DNA of 64,000 nt, from NCBI RefSeq assembly GCF_024679095.1, contig NC_066529.1, positions 2,615,094 through 2,679,093 of the forward strand, read 5' to 3'. The position numbers and the translations under genes are program-made. This DNA is from Eriocheir sinensis (Eukaryota; Arthropoda; Malacostraca; Decapoda; Varunidae). Positions 1-10,991 of the stretch are shown here, one piece after another (position 1 is the first letter of the stretch; each line of letters begins with the position of its first letter). Under the pieces are notes generated by a model. That model saw nothing but the letters and a program-made list of their open reading frames with translations. It searched no databases and had not been told where the DNA came from.

Positions 1-167
1 TATGATTCTCTTAAGTAAGGAAATGGCGTGAATCGCGTATGAGTCATGTTTAAGCCGCGGAGGAAGCGCGTTACCTCTCCTTATCGCTGGCTCCCGAACT
101 ATGGAATTCAGTCTTGTCTTATCGCCGCTAGTGACGTTCTGTTTCTTGGGGTTGTCCAGGTTGGAAA

Positions 168-332
168 GTTGGAAAGTTTCGTTTAGTCGGCGCAACATCT
201 GTGGTCATATGCCGGAGAGAGACAGAAGGGGAAGGAATTATAGGAGAAGGAAACAGATCCCAGGAGACAGGACACAACCCCCGATTAATACCTGGTACCC
301 ATTCACTGCTGGGTGGGCAGGGGCGTAGGGTA
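168..332. repeat. Dispersed SINE-like repeat, copy 1
   Basis: This approximately 165-bp segment recurs at 13515-13682 with only scattered differences, and its first ~70 bp recur inverted at 58070-58138. All three share the core GTCGGCGCAACATCTGTGG. The two longer copies also share an end containing CCATTCACTGCTGGGTGG and CGTAGGGTATC. It behaves as a short interspersed element. Small open frames across it (101-328, 201-392) are repeat-derived and I do not call them genes. No clear A or B box is visible, so the tRNA origin is unproven. Confidence 0.7.
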
Positions 333-629
333 TCGGAAGGTTGTCCAGGTTACTTAGCAGCGTGGGAGTTGACGTGTCTGTGTCTATCTTAGAGCTGTTT
401 AGTCATTGGTCAAGCTTCTCCGCGAGTTTCCACGCCAAAAATAGCCGAAGATGAAAATTACTAAGAAATAAGTGTAAAGACGAAGGAAACTGCCGATTAT
501 AAAGCATACACTGTCCTCCCTTACGTTCTTTCTCTCCTATACGCTCTTATATAACCTTCTTCTTTTACCCAGCACAGACTCAAGGGCAAGTGTGACGGAG
601 ATGAGCACTGAGGTCACGCACGGCTATAA

Positions 630-1240
630 CGTATGCCCCTTCCTTTACCTTACCTTACACACACTCCCACATTGGCTCATCTTCACCCAACACCTTCCTT
701 ACTTTCCTTCCTTACCTTACCTTACCTTACCTTCCCTTACCTTCGATTGCCCACTCCCCTCCCTCCACCCCCACGCCTACACTAACGCTGCTCTCTCTCA
801 CCCCATTCCTTTCTTTCCACTATACTCCCATACACACTCCCACGCAGGCCCCATATACACCCCATCCTACCCCTTCTCATCCTTGATTCACCATTCCCTC
901 AACGCCCACGCCCACGGTAACACTCCCCTTTCCCACACTCTCAACACACCCACACCTATACTTCCCTTTCCCTCTTGAGGTTTGTATGGGAGAGTTTGTT
1001 TATTTGAGTGAGTGGCAGGACTTCCTCACCTCCTGTCCTTTGCTCTCCTTTCTTCCCTCTATCCCCTCTGCCTCTCCCTTGCAGCGGATGTATAGTGAAT
1101 CACTGAACTGCTACCTTACCCTCATACCCTCGCTCACTCTCGCTCTCTTTCTCTTCCTTATCCTGTCTCCCTTCCTTCCTCACTTGTCCGTTTCCTCTCA
1201 CTCCTTTCCTAAGACTTCTTCCCCTTCCGCATGATGTAAC
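630..1240. repeat. Pyrimidine/C-rich low-complexity DNA
   Basis: The stretch consists of CTTACC, CACTCC and TTCCC runs with hardly any guanine. Open frames here (592-978, 986-1234) translate to S/P/L/H-rich low-complexity protein with no domain. I regard it as non-coding. Confidence 0.75.
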
Positions 1241-1435
1241 AGTAACGACGAATGAAACTGGTATTCATAACATAGCAAAAAGTTAGATACACTGATACCC
1301 ACCGGGGAAAAAAGTTAACGAAAGATAAATATTAGGTGGACATTATATTAAACAGTAGGTAAGTTCAAGAAGGAATAAAAAATAGATATATTATAAAGAG
1401 ATGAAAAGCTCAGACAAGGGAAGAATATTATACTA

Positions 1436-1700
1436 ACTCAATAGCTGACTAACTAATTATATAGCTGACTGATTTATATGATTATCTAAAACATTGACAG
1501 ACTTACGGACTTGCTAACTAACTGACTAACTATCTGACCAATTAACTAACGAACTAACTAAACAACTATATAAAAACATGCATACCTAAATAAATGACTA
1601 ACTGACTAACTGTTTAACTAACTAAAAACAAACTATTTTCTTCACGAACTAATTACCTAACATTTTAACCACCCAACTAACTATCTAATATATTAACCGA
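1436..1700. repeat. Degenerate (ACTA/ACTG) tetranucleotide repeat
   Basis: Repeated CTAACTAACTGACTAAC-type words at roughly 4-bp spacing, heavily diverged. No gene is seen between 1240 and 1980. Confidence 0.65.
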
Positions 1701-1800
1701 CCTGCTTAATAAATAGATACATGAATAAACTAATCAACAACAAAAGGAAAAAAAATTCGCTTGCGTCACTAACGGACAAAGGTCGCTCAAGAGGCCCCTT

Positions 1801-1801
<1 letters not shown>

Positions 1802-1838
<37 letters not shown>
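1802..1838. repeat. (AC)n microsatellite
   Basis: A nearly pure AC run. The open frames crossing it on both strands (His-Thr or Cys-Val repeats) are artefacts of the microsatellite. Confidence 0.95.
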
Positions 1839-1841
<3 letters not shown>

Positions 1842-2026
1842 TTAACGGGAACTCTCGCAAGGGGGGAAATAGAAAGTACATAACACAAACAGGTCAGCGG
1901 AGAGTGTCAATGGACTCAACGTTAATTTGTGACCCATCGGAAGTGGTGGATGTAACGGGCGGGATTTACCTTTAACCCGTCATTGCCTTTCCCTTCCTCA
2001 CTTCCACTTTCATTCAGTAATAGTGA

Positions 2027-2083
2027 AAGTAGTAGTAGTAGTAGGAGGAGGAGGAGGAGGAGGAGGACGAGGACGAGGAGGAA

Positions 2084-2115
<32 letters not shown>

Positions 2116-2116
2116 A
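2027..2116. repeat. Compound (AGT)n-(AGG)n-(AGT)n microsatellite
   Basis: AGT repeats flank an AGG/ACG core. The downstream interval 2120-3300 holds pyrimidine-rich DNA with loose CATCAACATCT repeats (about 2640-2900) and no gene I can support. Confidence 0.9.
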
Positions 2117-3314
2117 TATACAAAGAAATTACAACTAAATACATATCCGGGTAGTGATTACACCTATATTTATCTATTTATCTATCTATTTGCGGTCTTA
2201 ACTCATCGAAGCTGGATTTCTTCACCTTAATCACTTGTCTACACTCGCAATTTTTATCTTATTCACAGCTGTCGAAGCATTATATTAAGGCAACACAGGT
2301 TATAAGAGATAAATGCGAGATATCTTAATTTTTTTTGGTTTCTTCAGTAATTCGATGCATTTCCTCTTTCCCCTTATCTCCCTCGTTAACATGATGCATA
2401 ATGCTTCATGTGAACAAAGTCATTAACAGCTGTAAGAAGCACGTGTTTCCTTGCCTCTTGAGTTAACTGATTTTGTTGGTGAGTTTTTATGAAGACTGCG
2501 AATCCACCATCCTCTGAGGGGCAATAATGGAGATGATAGGCTATTGTGTGTTGTTTTGGCTCAAGTTATGCACTTTTCATCACGCCCACCTCCACTTTAT
2601 CTGAACTTTTATCACTAATTCATTCATAACCACCTCTTCATTTTCTTTCTACTTCAATCTTTACTCAACATCTACTGCCTCTTTCAACATCTCAACATCT
2701 ACCGCCTACATCGTTCTATCTACCTGTCTACATCAACTATCTTTCTCTACATCAACTCAACATCTGTAGTCTCTCTATACATCAACCGTATCCTTCTTTA
2801 CATCAACAAAACCTCTAACGCCTTTCTCTACATCATCCGTTTCTTTCTACATCAACTCAACATCTACAGCCTCTTCCTATTCTTCCACTTCACTCTTCAT
2901 AACCAACTAAGTCTCGATCATCTCCACCCCTCCTTCCACTTGAGCCTTTACCATCAAATCCATCTCTACCCTCTCCAAATGTCCTGCTTCTTCTTCCACT
3001 TTCCTCGTCACCATTACCATCATCTTCATCATCATTACAGTTAGCTTCACAGAATCCAACATCGTCTAATCATTCCTACTACCACTTCAGTTTACGTGTT
3101 TTTTGCTCTTCCGGTCATTCAAAGTCATTAATGATTGTTACTCTGTTGATTTTGTTTTTTTCTTTTCACGTCCCCTTTGATCAGTCCTCTTTCTCGTCCC
3201 TCTCTTTGTTTCGCTGTTGACCTCTCTTTTATTACCTATATTCTCATCTCCTGCACTTATCTTCATTGTTCTCCACCTCCTCTTTCATTCTTTTCGCACG
3301 GTACCTTTGTCTTC

Positions 3315-3370
3315 AATAAAGTATAATCATCGCCCTCTATGAAACATCGCTTATTAAAAAAAAAAAAAAA
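3315..3370 (+). other. AATAAA followed by A15: possible retrotransposed 3' end
   Basis: An AATAAA hexamer at 3315-3320 is followed 35 bp later by a run of 15 adenines (3356-3370). This resembles the genomic copy of a polyadenylated 3' end, such as a processed transcript or retroelement. No recognisable coding sequence lies upstream, and A-runs are common in this DNA, so the call is weak. Confidence 0.25.
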
Positions 3371-3436
3371 GGTGCAGCGTCGCGTGTTACTGAAGAGAAA
3401 ACCTTGACTTCAAAAATTCACCAGCAAGTCACAACA

Positions 3437-3709
3437 ATGCAAAAAAGAAAAATCACTACACTAATCTTACTTTGCCTTCACCTCATTGCCCACTGCGCAG
3501 CGTCGCCCATTACAAAAATTATCAAATCATCACAATATAAAAAAGTCAATCCTTGTGTACAGTTATTTGTTGCTTTCACGCCCTCGCTTATCGGGAAATT
3601 TCGACCACTAATAAAATCGTCACCATTAACGGCGCTGCTCGGGGGCCTGAACGGAGGGGGAGCAGCGCCGGAAGGGAAGGGCATGCAGCCAACAAGCAAC
3701 AACCATTAG
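3437..3709 (+). CDS. Questionable small ORF with signal-peptide-like start
   Basis: The internal Met at 3437 opens a 90-residue frame. It begins with a basic stretch (MQKRK), then a hydrophobic run (about residues 7-16) and an Ala-X-Ala-like site near residues 18-22, resembling a secretion signal. The rest (KYKKVNPC-like basic segment, then a Gly/Ala-rich end) matches no family I know. There is no clear promoter, Kozak context or splice site, and an A15 tract lies just upstream. It is most likely a chance frame and is listed because the N-terminus is unusual for this low-complexity DNA. Confidence 0.12.
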   Translation: MQKRKITTLILLCLHLIAHCAASPITKIIKSSQYKKVNPCVQLFVAFTPSLIGKFRPLIKSSPLTALLGGLNGGGAAPEGKGMQPTSNNH

Positions 3710-5249
3710 TGACACCTGGACAGACACCTCGCTCTCTTCGCCCGTCCGTCACCCTCCGCTGAAGCTGATCAAGATATTCGCCGCGCTGATACACAAACAG
3801 ATAGTATTGGCAAAGCGGGAGCGGGAAGGAGAGGAGGGGGGGCAAAGACGTCAAGGAAATTACATCAAGATTTCCGATGCCTTTTATTTCATGGCGGGTT
3901 ACAGGGAACAAGTTTATTTCGTCCTGTCAATAAGGATGAGCGATTTGACGTTGAGGAGCCGAATGACGCATATTTTTTTCATGCCTGTCTGACCGAAACG
4001 AGTTTATTATCACTTGGCAAGGAAGATGATATACTTCTCTGGAACCTGTTGGTCACATGTACTCCCCCAAGCAGACACACGGAGAAGGCTTGCTGGTGGT
4101 ATTCATTTGCGGAAGAACCCGACGCGCAGCACACACCCACGCATGTCACCGCTGCTGCTGGGCGTGAGTACATGGCAGGTTACAAGCTTCACACATTCAG
4201 ATATACAGTAAAGCCATTGGCAAGAGCTGGTTTGCGAAGAGAGCGGTGGATGAAGGGAACTGATTTAGCGGTTATGTGGTGAGTGCAAATACGATGTCAC
4301 TGATGTAGGTTTCATTCGGGCGTGTTGTGAACGGTTTGTTTTGTGTAGAGAACGGGGAACAGCACTTTGAAAGACTCCCGAGCGAGACGATGAACACACG
4401 CACAGCACTGGGTTTACGGAAATAGGTGAATGCGGGCGGACGGAGAGCAGCAAGGAGTGTAGAAGTGTCAGTCAAGTCGTGCGGGACCAGATGCACATTC
4501 GGCCTGGCACCGCACTAAGCGAGTCCGTTATTGCAAGGCTACCATACTAAAGTCATAGAATCTGATGCATCAATTCGTGGATATTTTGGCATAACCGTCA
4601 CTATGATAAAACTTCGAGCCTGCGTAGCTATTTCAAATATTTCAAATCCACTGTAAATCGTAATTCATCAGCCGTTTTGAATTTACTAGTACATAAACTT
4701 GATATTTGACAATTTTCTAAAGATATGAACTCTTAGCTGATGTTACTTTTCCTTTTTTTTCATCATTTAGACGATAGTGATTATATGGGATTACTATTTA
4801 GATTTTAGAGGATAGAGATACATAGCCAATTATAGAATGGCGTCACCCGAACGAATATATTTTCCCACATTTATTCGTGTTTTCTGTACGAGCATCTTTC
4901 GGCAATGGTGTGTGTATATGGGAACACCGCGCCCCCCTCTTTGTGCCACGATGGTATTGACGTAACGTGAGTAATTTGTGACACTTTAATAAGGTAAATA
5001 TCATGAAACAAAGGTAGGAGGCACGTGGAATTGCTCATTTACCTAAAACTTTAACTCTTTCATTTACTTCGTTGTCATATTTAGCTGCACAAACATCAAA
5101 ACCAGCGTCCTTTTTGTGTGTGTGTGTGTGTGTGTATCTCTAACAAATTCACATCACCGACAAAGAGGTGTTGAGAAAAAATAATCACTCGTTAGATGTG
5201 ATAAATGAACTTTTTTGTTATCGTCATTATCATCGCCTTGGCAGACCGT

Positions 5250-5435
5250 GAGAGATAAGGCAGCTGGAGGAGGTCCTGTCATCAGCGGCGTTTCCGTACA
5301 CGCACCGAACTTTAAGCCTCACTCGGGAACGGACTCAAGATAACAGGCGTGACGCGCGGGGTGATTTCAACAAGAGTCGCGTTCACTGCCACCGACACGA
5401 GACCGCCAACACCCACGCCGCATACCCTTGTCTCT
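5250..5435. other. GC-rich, CpG-containing island in AT-rich surroundings
   Basis: About 185 bp with many CpG dinucleotides (GCGTGACGCGCGGGG, CACGCCGC and others), unlike flanking DNA. I see no TATA-initiator pair or open frame, so it may be a TATA-less promoter or simply a compositional patch. Confidence 0.25.
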
Positions 5436-5449
5436 CCTCTTTACATTCC

Positions 5450-6090
5450 GCCGTTCTGATGCCTCGCAGTTTGCCTCCTTGTTATAAAAATGAAAAAATG
5501 TAGAAAAGAAAGAAAAAGAGGAACATTGTCGTTTGTCTCTCCTTCACATCCCGTCGTTCTGATGCCTCGCAGTTTGCCTCCTTGTCGTGAAAAGGAAAAA
5601 ATGTAGAAAAGAAAGAAAAAAAATATTGTCGTGCATGAAGAAATACGCCAACACATCCGTTTTCCGTATAGATTATTTTCAATCCTTTCTTGGAATTCAA
5701 ATCTCATCGTGTTTCCTTTTTTTTTCCATCCTGCTGTTCTTTTGTCGAGCGGTTTGCCTCCTTGTACCAAAAAAGGGGAAAAAAATGAAGGAAATAAAAA
5801 AAAACATTGTCGCCAACACATCCGTTTTCCGTATAGATTATTTTCAATCCTTTCTTGTTATTCAAATATCATCGTGTTTCTTTTTTCCATCCTGCTGTTC
5901 TTCTGTCGAGCGGTTTGCCTCCTTGTACCAAAAAAGGGGAAAAAAATGAAGGAAAGAAAAAAAAAACATTGTCGCCAACACATCCGTTTTCCGTATAGAT
6001 TATTTTCAATCCTTTCTTGGAATTCAAATCTCATCGTGTTTCCTTTTTTTTTCCATCCTGCCGTTCTTTTGTCTAGCGGTTTATTGCTTT
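5450..6090. repeat. Tandem array, ~162-bp unit
   Basis: Units containing CCAACACATCCGTTTTCCGT, a TTTTCAATCCTTTCTTG block, CATCCTGCTGTTCTT and GGTTTGCCTCCTTGTACC repeat at about 5626, 5805 and 5967 (period 162 bp between the last two). More diverged half-units lie at 5450-5625 and share TGCCTCGCAGTTTGCCTCC. Open frames across it on both strands encode repeats of the same peptide and are not genes. Confidence 0.9.
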
Positions 6091-6799
6091 ATTGTGCGGC
6101 ATAAGAAAAAGAAGAGAAAAGGGATAAGAAAAATATTAGCTCTTCAGAAAGTATCTCCCCGCATTCACATAGTAGCGTAATTAACTTCACTGTATTATTA
6201 CCTACCATATCGTCACCCTCATAAAATAATCGCCTAAGTTATTTTTCAGCGATTTCCAGGTTTTTGTTTACATCTTTTTTTCAACATGTGATGCCCTTTT
6301 CTGTACAGTTGCCTCCGTTATTCAGGCAGGGTTTGAGTGTTCTAGAATTGGCCTTTTCATTTCTGCCTAAATCTTAAGCCAAATGAGATAATGCCAGTTC
6401 TTTTCTGAATTAATGAATAGTAGACAATAATGACTTTGGCGCTTTGCTTACGAAGATGACGATATGTGACGTTGTTCACCTCGCCGTATAATGAATGTCC
6501 ATTGATAGGTTGACTGACTGGCTGATTCATTCTCCTGCTGCAAAAGAGAACTCGACAAAGGAGAAGGACGGATGGTAATGAATGTTAATACGTATCGATT
6601 CAGTATTATCCAACGTCCCAGCAATATAATGTTATCTATTATTATCTACGAAGTGTTGTCACCTCATGTCCCAAGGCAGTGTTTTATCTCGTCTTCCCAC
6701 TCATCCTTGACGTGAAAAAAGACACTTCCAAATAAAAATAGAATTGCTTCACTTTATTTTTATCTCTGATGCAAAGTAAGATAAGAGTTACATAAATGA

Positions 6800-7135
<336 letters not shown>

Positions 7136-7382
7136 AAACAACAAATAAAGGACAATCTTCAAAACAACACAAATAACAAACAAAAAACAAAAAAACAAAA
7201 ACAAAAAAAACGTTCCCCTGACTCGTATACCTTGTCGCCGCTAACTAATCACACCTGGCGAGATACTTTCCGCACCGCGCGCCGGGAAGAGGCACATGGG
7301 AGGACCACAGCTGCTCCCATCCCGCCGCATCACACCCCGCGCGGGCACCTCACCCACCCAGCATATCCGCTTCGCCCGGCCT

Positions 7383-7390
7383 TGACGTCA
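7383..7390 (+). promoter_or_regulatory. Palindromic cAMP-response element
   Basis: A perfect TGACGTCA sits 42-49 bp upstream of the predicted start site at 7432, a position typical of CREB/ATF sites. The match is exact; its function is inferred. Confidence 0.4.
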
Positions 7391-7401
7391 CGAGCATGTC
7401 A

Positions 7402-7437
7402 TATAACCAAGCACCGGCACTCTCGAGGGTCAGTGCG
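7402..7437 (+). promoter_or_regulatory. Core promoter: TATA box and arthropod initiator
   Basis: TATAA begins at 7402. The initiator TCAGTG (7430-7435) matches the arthropod TCAGTY consensus and places its A (+1) at 7432, giving TATA at -30, the canonical spacing. The surrounding 7210-7510 is GC-rich and contains a CRE. The nearest downstream gene on this strand is the LPMO at 10992, whose initiator Met follows a splice acceptor directly and so needs an upstream noncoding exon. The promoter-gene link is inferred. Confidence 0.45.
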
Positions 7438-7557
7438 GAGGCATCTGCATAGGAAGGGAGACTCACAGTGTGCCAGTCTGCCTACCCCAAGGACTCCGTA
7501 AACTCTGAGACGTAACACCAAGAGCTTGTAGTCATTCCCTCACTCAGACTTAGCGAG
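7432..7557 (+). other. Putative 5' untranslated exon of the LPMO gene
   Basis: From the predicted transcription start the sequence runs to a possible splice donor after GCGAG at 7557 (GAG|GTATTG). The donor is only a moderate match. If correct, a 3.4-kb intron joins this leader to the acceptor at 10990-10991. RNA reads would decide it. Confidence 0.25.
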
Positions 7558-7561
7558 GTAT

Positions 7562-7642
7562 TGTTTCTACTACTACTACTACTACCACTACTACTACTAC
7601 TATTACTACTACTACTACTGCTACTACTATGCTACTGCTACA
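7562..7642. repeat. (TAC)n microsatellite
   Basis: Imperfect CTA/TAC repeats directly after the putative leader exon. Confidence 0.9.
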
Positions 7643-8239
7643 CTCATTTTTCTTCCTCCTAGACTATCCTGACATCTGGTTTTCTTTCTTTCTTTATTTT
7701 TTTATGTTTTGTGGTTCATTCTTTTTTCACTCATCCTCGGAGCGCCATAACTAAACCACTAGCATTGCGTTTTGTTTGTTTCTCCCAATATGCTTCTTGT
7801 CCTCGTTTTCCTTTCCTTGCCGTGTATAGCTTAACCGCCTTTATTTACTTACGCATAAATTAAGGCAAGACTCAGCGTGGCAATACTGACCTTGTTTTGT
7901 TTTGTTTTCCATGATTTAATATGCATCTAAATATCTCGAGGTCAAGATGATACGGTTGTCTCTTGGCCTTGGTTCTGTTCTTCCGGTACGCTCTTGAGTC
8001 TTCCGTGTTTCGGTTTTGAGCTTGTTTTCTCACATCTGATATTTCCAAAGGCCACAACATAGACTAGAGTCGGGTTCTCATGAGCATTTTCACATTCATG
8101 GTGCACATTTTGACCTTTCTTATTTGCCACTTCGTTCTTTTTTTCTTTATAGGAGCGGCGACTAGCGGGCATTTGTCTGTCTGTTTGTTTGTTTATGTTT
8201 GTTTCTTTGTTTGTTTGATTACCCTCTTCCTCTGATGTA

Positions 8240-8350
8240 AAGAAAAAATAGGCTTATACAACTACCCATGGAAATACTAACACAACCTTTACGAAAGCCT
8301 TATCCAGTGGTTGTGTAAGCCCTGAAATGTTTGGGGAAGTCCAGTATATG
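8240..8350 (-). repeat. Dispersed 'gaccctggtggtagtttga' repeat family, weak copy
   Basis: A diverged inverted fragment of the family that is best preserved at 57400-57855. It shares the ACGAAAGCCTT segment and the adjacent spacing. The assignment is tentative. Confidence 0.35.
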
Positions 8351-8764
8351 ATTCATTAGGGAGAGTCTGATCCTTGTGTTCTAGTTTGGCAGCGACGTTA
8401 TCAGTCCCTTCAAAACAAACAACAGGTCTTGCTGCTCCCTTGATTTTTGCATTGTGCTCCTTTCTTTTTTCTTTCTATCTTTCTTTATACACTTGTATGT
8501 TTGCTTGTCTTTATCATTTTTGATCTTCCCGGCGTTTGTTTAATCTTTTGGACATTGGTTCGTCATTTCGAGAGTTCTGTTATCTCAGTCAACGGTTTAG
8601 TGTTAATGAAACAACCGAAATTTCTGAAGGGATTAGTATATCTTTTACTGGCCGGACCCTTGATGCTGCGGCGCCGCGGTGTTTTATCTCGGCCAATCAA
8701 TCAATCAGTTTTCTCGCAGCTCCGCCACACATACGTAACTTTCCCAGCATTTACAGCATAAGAT

Positions 8765-9140
8765 TTCTGTGATACACTTCGCAAGCTCCTTTTTTCTCAG
8801 CAGTAATGTAAGAAAAAGAATAGTCACTCTTCTCTTTAATTAACATGAGTAATTTTTTTCTAGAGACTTGCCTTGTGGTGAGTTTGGACGTAACTCTTCC
8901 AGCTTTTGCACTGTAAGAGTTCTGTAATACATTTTGAAAGCTAAGAAAAAAAGTAGTCACGCTTCTCTTTATTTAACAAGGGAGTATTTTTTTCTAGACG
9001 ATTGCCTGTTAGTAAGTTTGGACGTAATTATCCCAGCTGTTACTGTACTATAGGATTTCTATGATACATTTCGAAAACTAAGAAAAATAATATTCACACT
9101 TCTCTTCAATCAACAAGGGAGTATGTTATTTTCTTTCTGG
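8765..9140. repeat. Tandem repeat, ~135-155-bp unit, three copies
   Basis: Three copies share TAGTCAC.CTTCTCTTTA, AACAAGGGAGTA, TTTTTTTCTAGA, GTTTGGACGTAA and a GATACATTTCG-like end. The GATACA-type word recurs at about 8773, 8927 and 9062. A further single copy lies at 10655-10735. No gene is visible from 7650 to 10990. Confidence 0.8.
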
Positions 9141-9664
9141 ATGCTTGACTTTTACTTAGTTTTTATTTTCCATCACAGTATCTCATCCGCCTATGCATGT
9201 TTATTTTATTTTCCAAAGTTATGCTTGGTAGGCTTCCTGTGTGACCCTTCTCAGATGTTTGTTTTTCCTTCCGTCCATCGCTCTGTCATGCGTTACAAAG
9301 AAGCCTCGCCTTTTATGTGTGTTTGTTTGTTTGTTTTCTCATCGTGACCCATCCGCACATATCGAGTTTTCCTACAGTTATTGTTAACGGACTCCTTCTT
9401 CAGCATTTTTGACGTTCCAGTTTTAGTCCCGTTTCCTTCCGGTCAAGAGTTATGTTATCCGTCACCACAAACCCATCACTTCCTCTCATGTTCGTCTTGA
9501 GATTCTCGGTCTAATCGTTCATGTTTAATTTTCATATAGTCCTGTTTTACGTTCTGACTTCTTGGCTTGTCCTTTCGAATTCAGTTTAGTTTCCTTTCAA
9601 GAGTTATGTTCCTCGCCACCACACGGCCATCACTATCTCCGACGTATTTCATTTCCAATCAGTT

Positions 9665-9800
9665 ATTCTTTCCGTCCTCCCTTCCTTCTTTCCTTCCTTG
9701 CTTTTTCCTTCCTTCCGTCCATCCATTTTCATATCTTCCTGCCTTTTTTTCTTTTTTTCTTCCTTTCTTCCTTCCTTCATTCATTCATTCATTCATTCAT
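9665..9800. repeat. (CCTT)n-(ATTC)n pyrimidine tract, duplicate of 11395-11585
   Basis: CCTTCCTTCTTT runs, then a CATATCTTCCTGCCTTTTT block, then (CATT)n. The same order of blocks recurs at 11395-11585, so the two are related copies. Frames across them (9562-9870 and others) are artefacts. Confidence 0.8.
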
Positions 9801-9944
9801 TCCCAGTGTTCTGTCCTTTCAATATGTCTTGTCTCCTTCCAGTCAAAAGTTCTGTGATCGGTACATTTAGACGCTTCCACCTCTCGCATTAACTATTTAT
9901 ACAGACCGAGCAGGAGATCAATAGGGTTCAAATAAGTTTTTCTT

Positions 9945-10035
9945 TTAGTTCATGGTAGAAAGGGATAATGAAACTACCACCAGGGTCATAAAACTGTCCC
10001 TGGAAATCCCTGAAACTCACACGAAAGCATTGCCA
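9945..10035 (-). repeat. Dispersed 'gaccctggtggtagtttga' repeat family, inverted copy
   Basis: Reverse complement of the family seen at 28700-28880 and 57400-57855. It shares TACCACCAGGGTCATAAAAC and ACGAAAGC. A short direct-orientation fragment is also visible at 10596-10645. Confidence 0.7.
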
Positions 10036-10654
10036 ACTGTGTGGTGCCGAAATGTTTAAGAATTATGACCTACAGTGTTACAAGCCACCACAAAGACATC
10101 GCTATCTCGTATACATATTTCATCTCCATTCACTTATGCTTTCTTGGCTTCCATTACTCTCCTTCCAATATGTTTAGCTCCCTTTTAGTCAAGAGTTCTG
10201 TTACCCGTCGCCGCAAAGCCATCACCACCACCACTGACATGTATCTTCGCGGCCACGCATTCTTTTGTCTCAAGTCTTCCGCACGTGACGAACTCTCCGA
10301 GCGCGTGCTTCCGTAGGCTTCCTGTGACCCGTCGTTTCGTCACTTGGGTTATCTCAAGGTGAAACAGTTGTCACGACCCCGGGGCACAAAGCAAAGAGGT
10401 CTTGTGATACGCCTTAACGCCGGGCCTTCGAGTAACATCCCCGCTGACTCACACACACACACTGAGAGAAAGACAGGAAGCAACTTTTTTTACCCTTCTG
10501 TCCTTGCCCTGTCCACGTGCTGCCCTCTACCGGCCCGGGACTCTTAGCCCATGTCATCAAAGTCCTCGAAACCTTACCCCATCTACTTGAAATGGCTCTC
10601 GTGGAAGTTGTAGGGGTTTACATGGGGGGTTTCTTGAGCCTGGAGGTAGTTTGG

Positions 10655-10735
10655 GAAAAAGAATAGTCACGCTTCTTTTTAATTAACAAGGGAGTAATTT
10701 TTTTTTCTAGACGCTCGCCTTTTCGTAGTTTTAGG
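10655..10735. repeat. Solo copy of the 8765-9140 tandem unit
   Basis: It contains AGAATAGTCACGCTTCTTTT, AACAAGGGAGTAA and TTTTTTTCTAGACG in the order seen in the array at 8765-9140. Confidence 0.7.
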
Positions 10736-10991
10736 CGCTGTGAATGGGAAAAACACTCATGACAACCTAACGCATCTACTCTGAGGCCTTCAACAACGGT
10801 CGTAACAAGAGCCCGAGAGGTTGGATGATGCGAGACTTTATGCCTTATTGTAAAACTGTCAGTCAAGCCTAACATCCTTTGTGAGCCGCGGGGTCGCATA
10901 GTTGGTTATATCCTTTGCGCCCCTTGGTTTCCTGAGTGGCTGAGTGACTGACTAACTGGTTTACTGACTGACTATTTTTCTTTTTTTGTAG

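Noticed and set aside
7232..7501. 89-residue frame in the GC-rich promoter region
   Set aside because: It begins at a non-ATG codon and overlaps a strong TATA-initiator pair; its His/Arg/Pro content follows GC composition.
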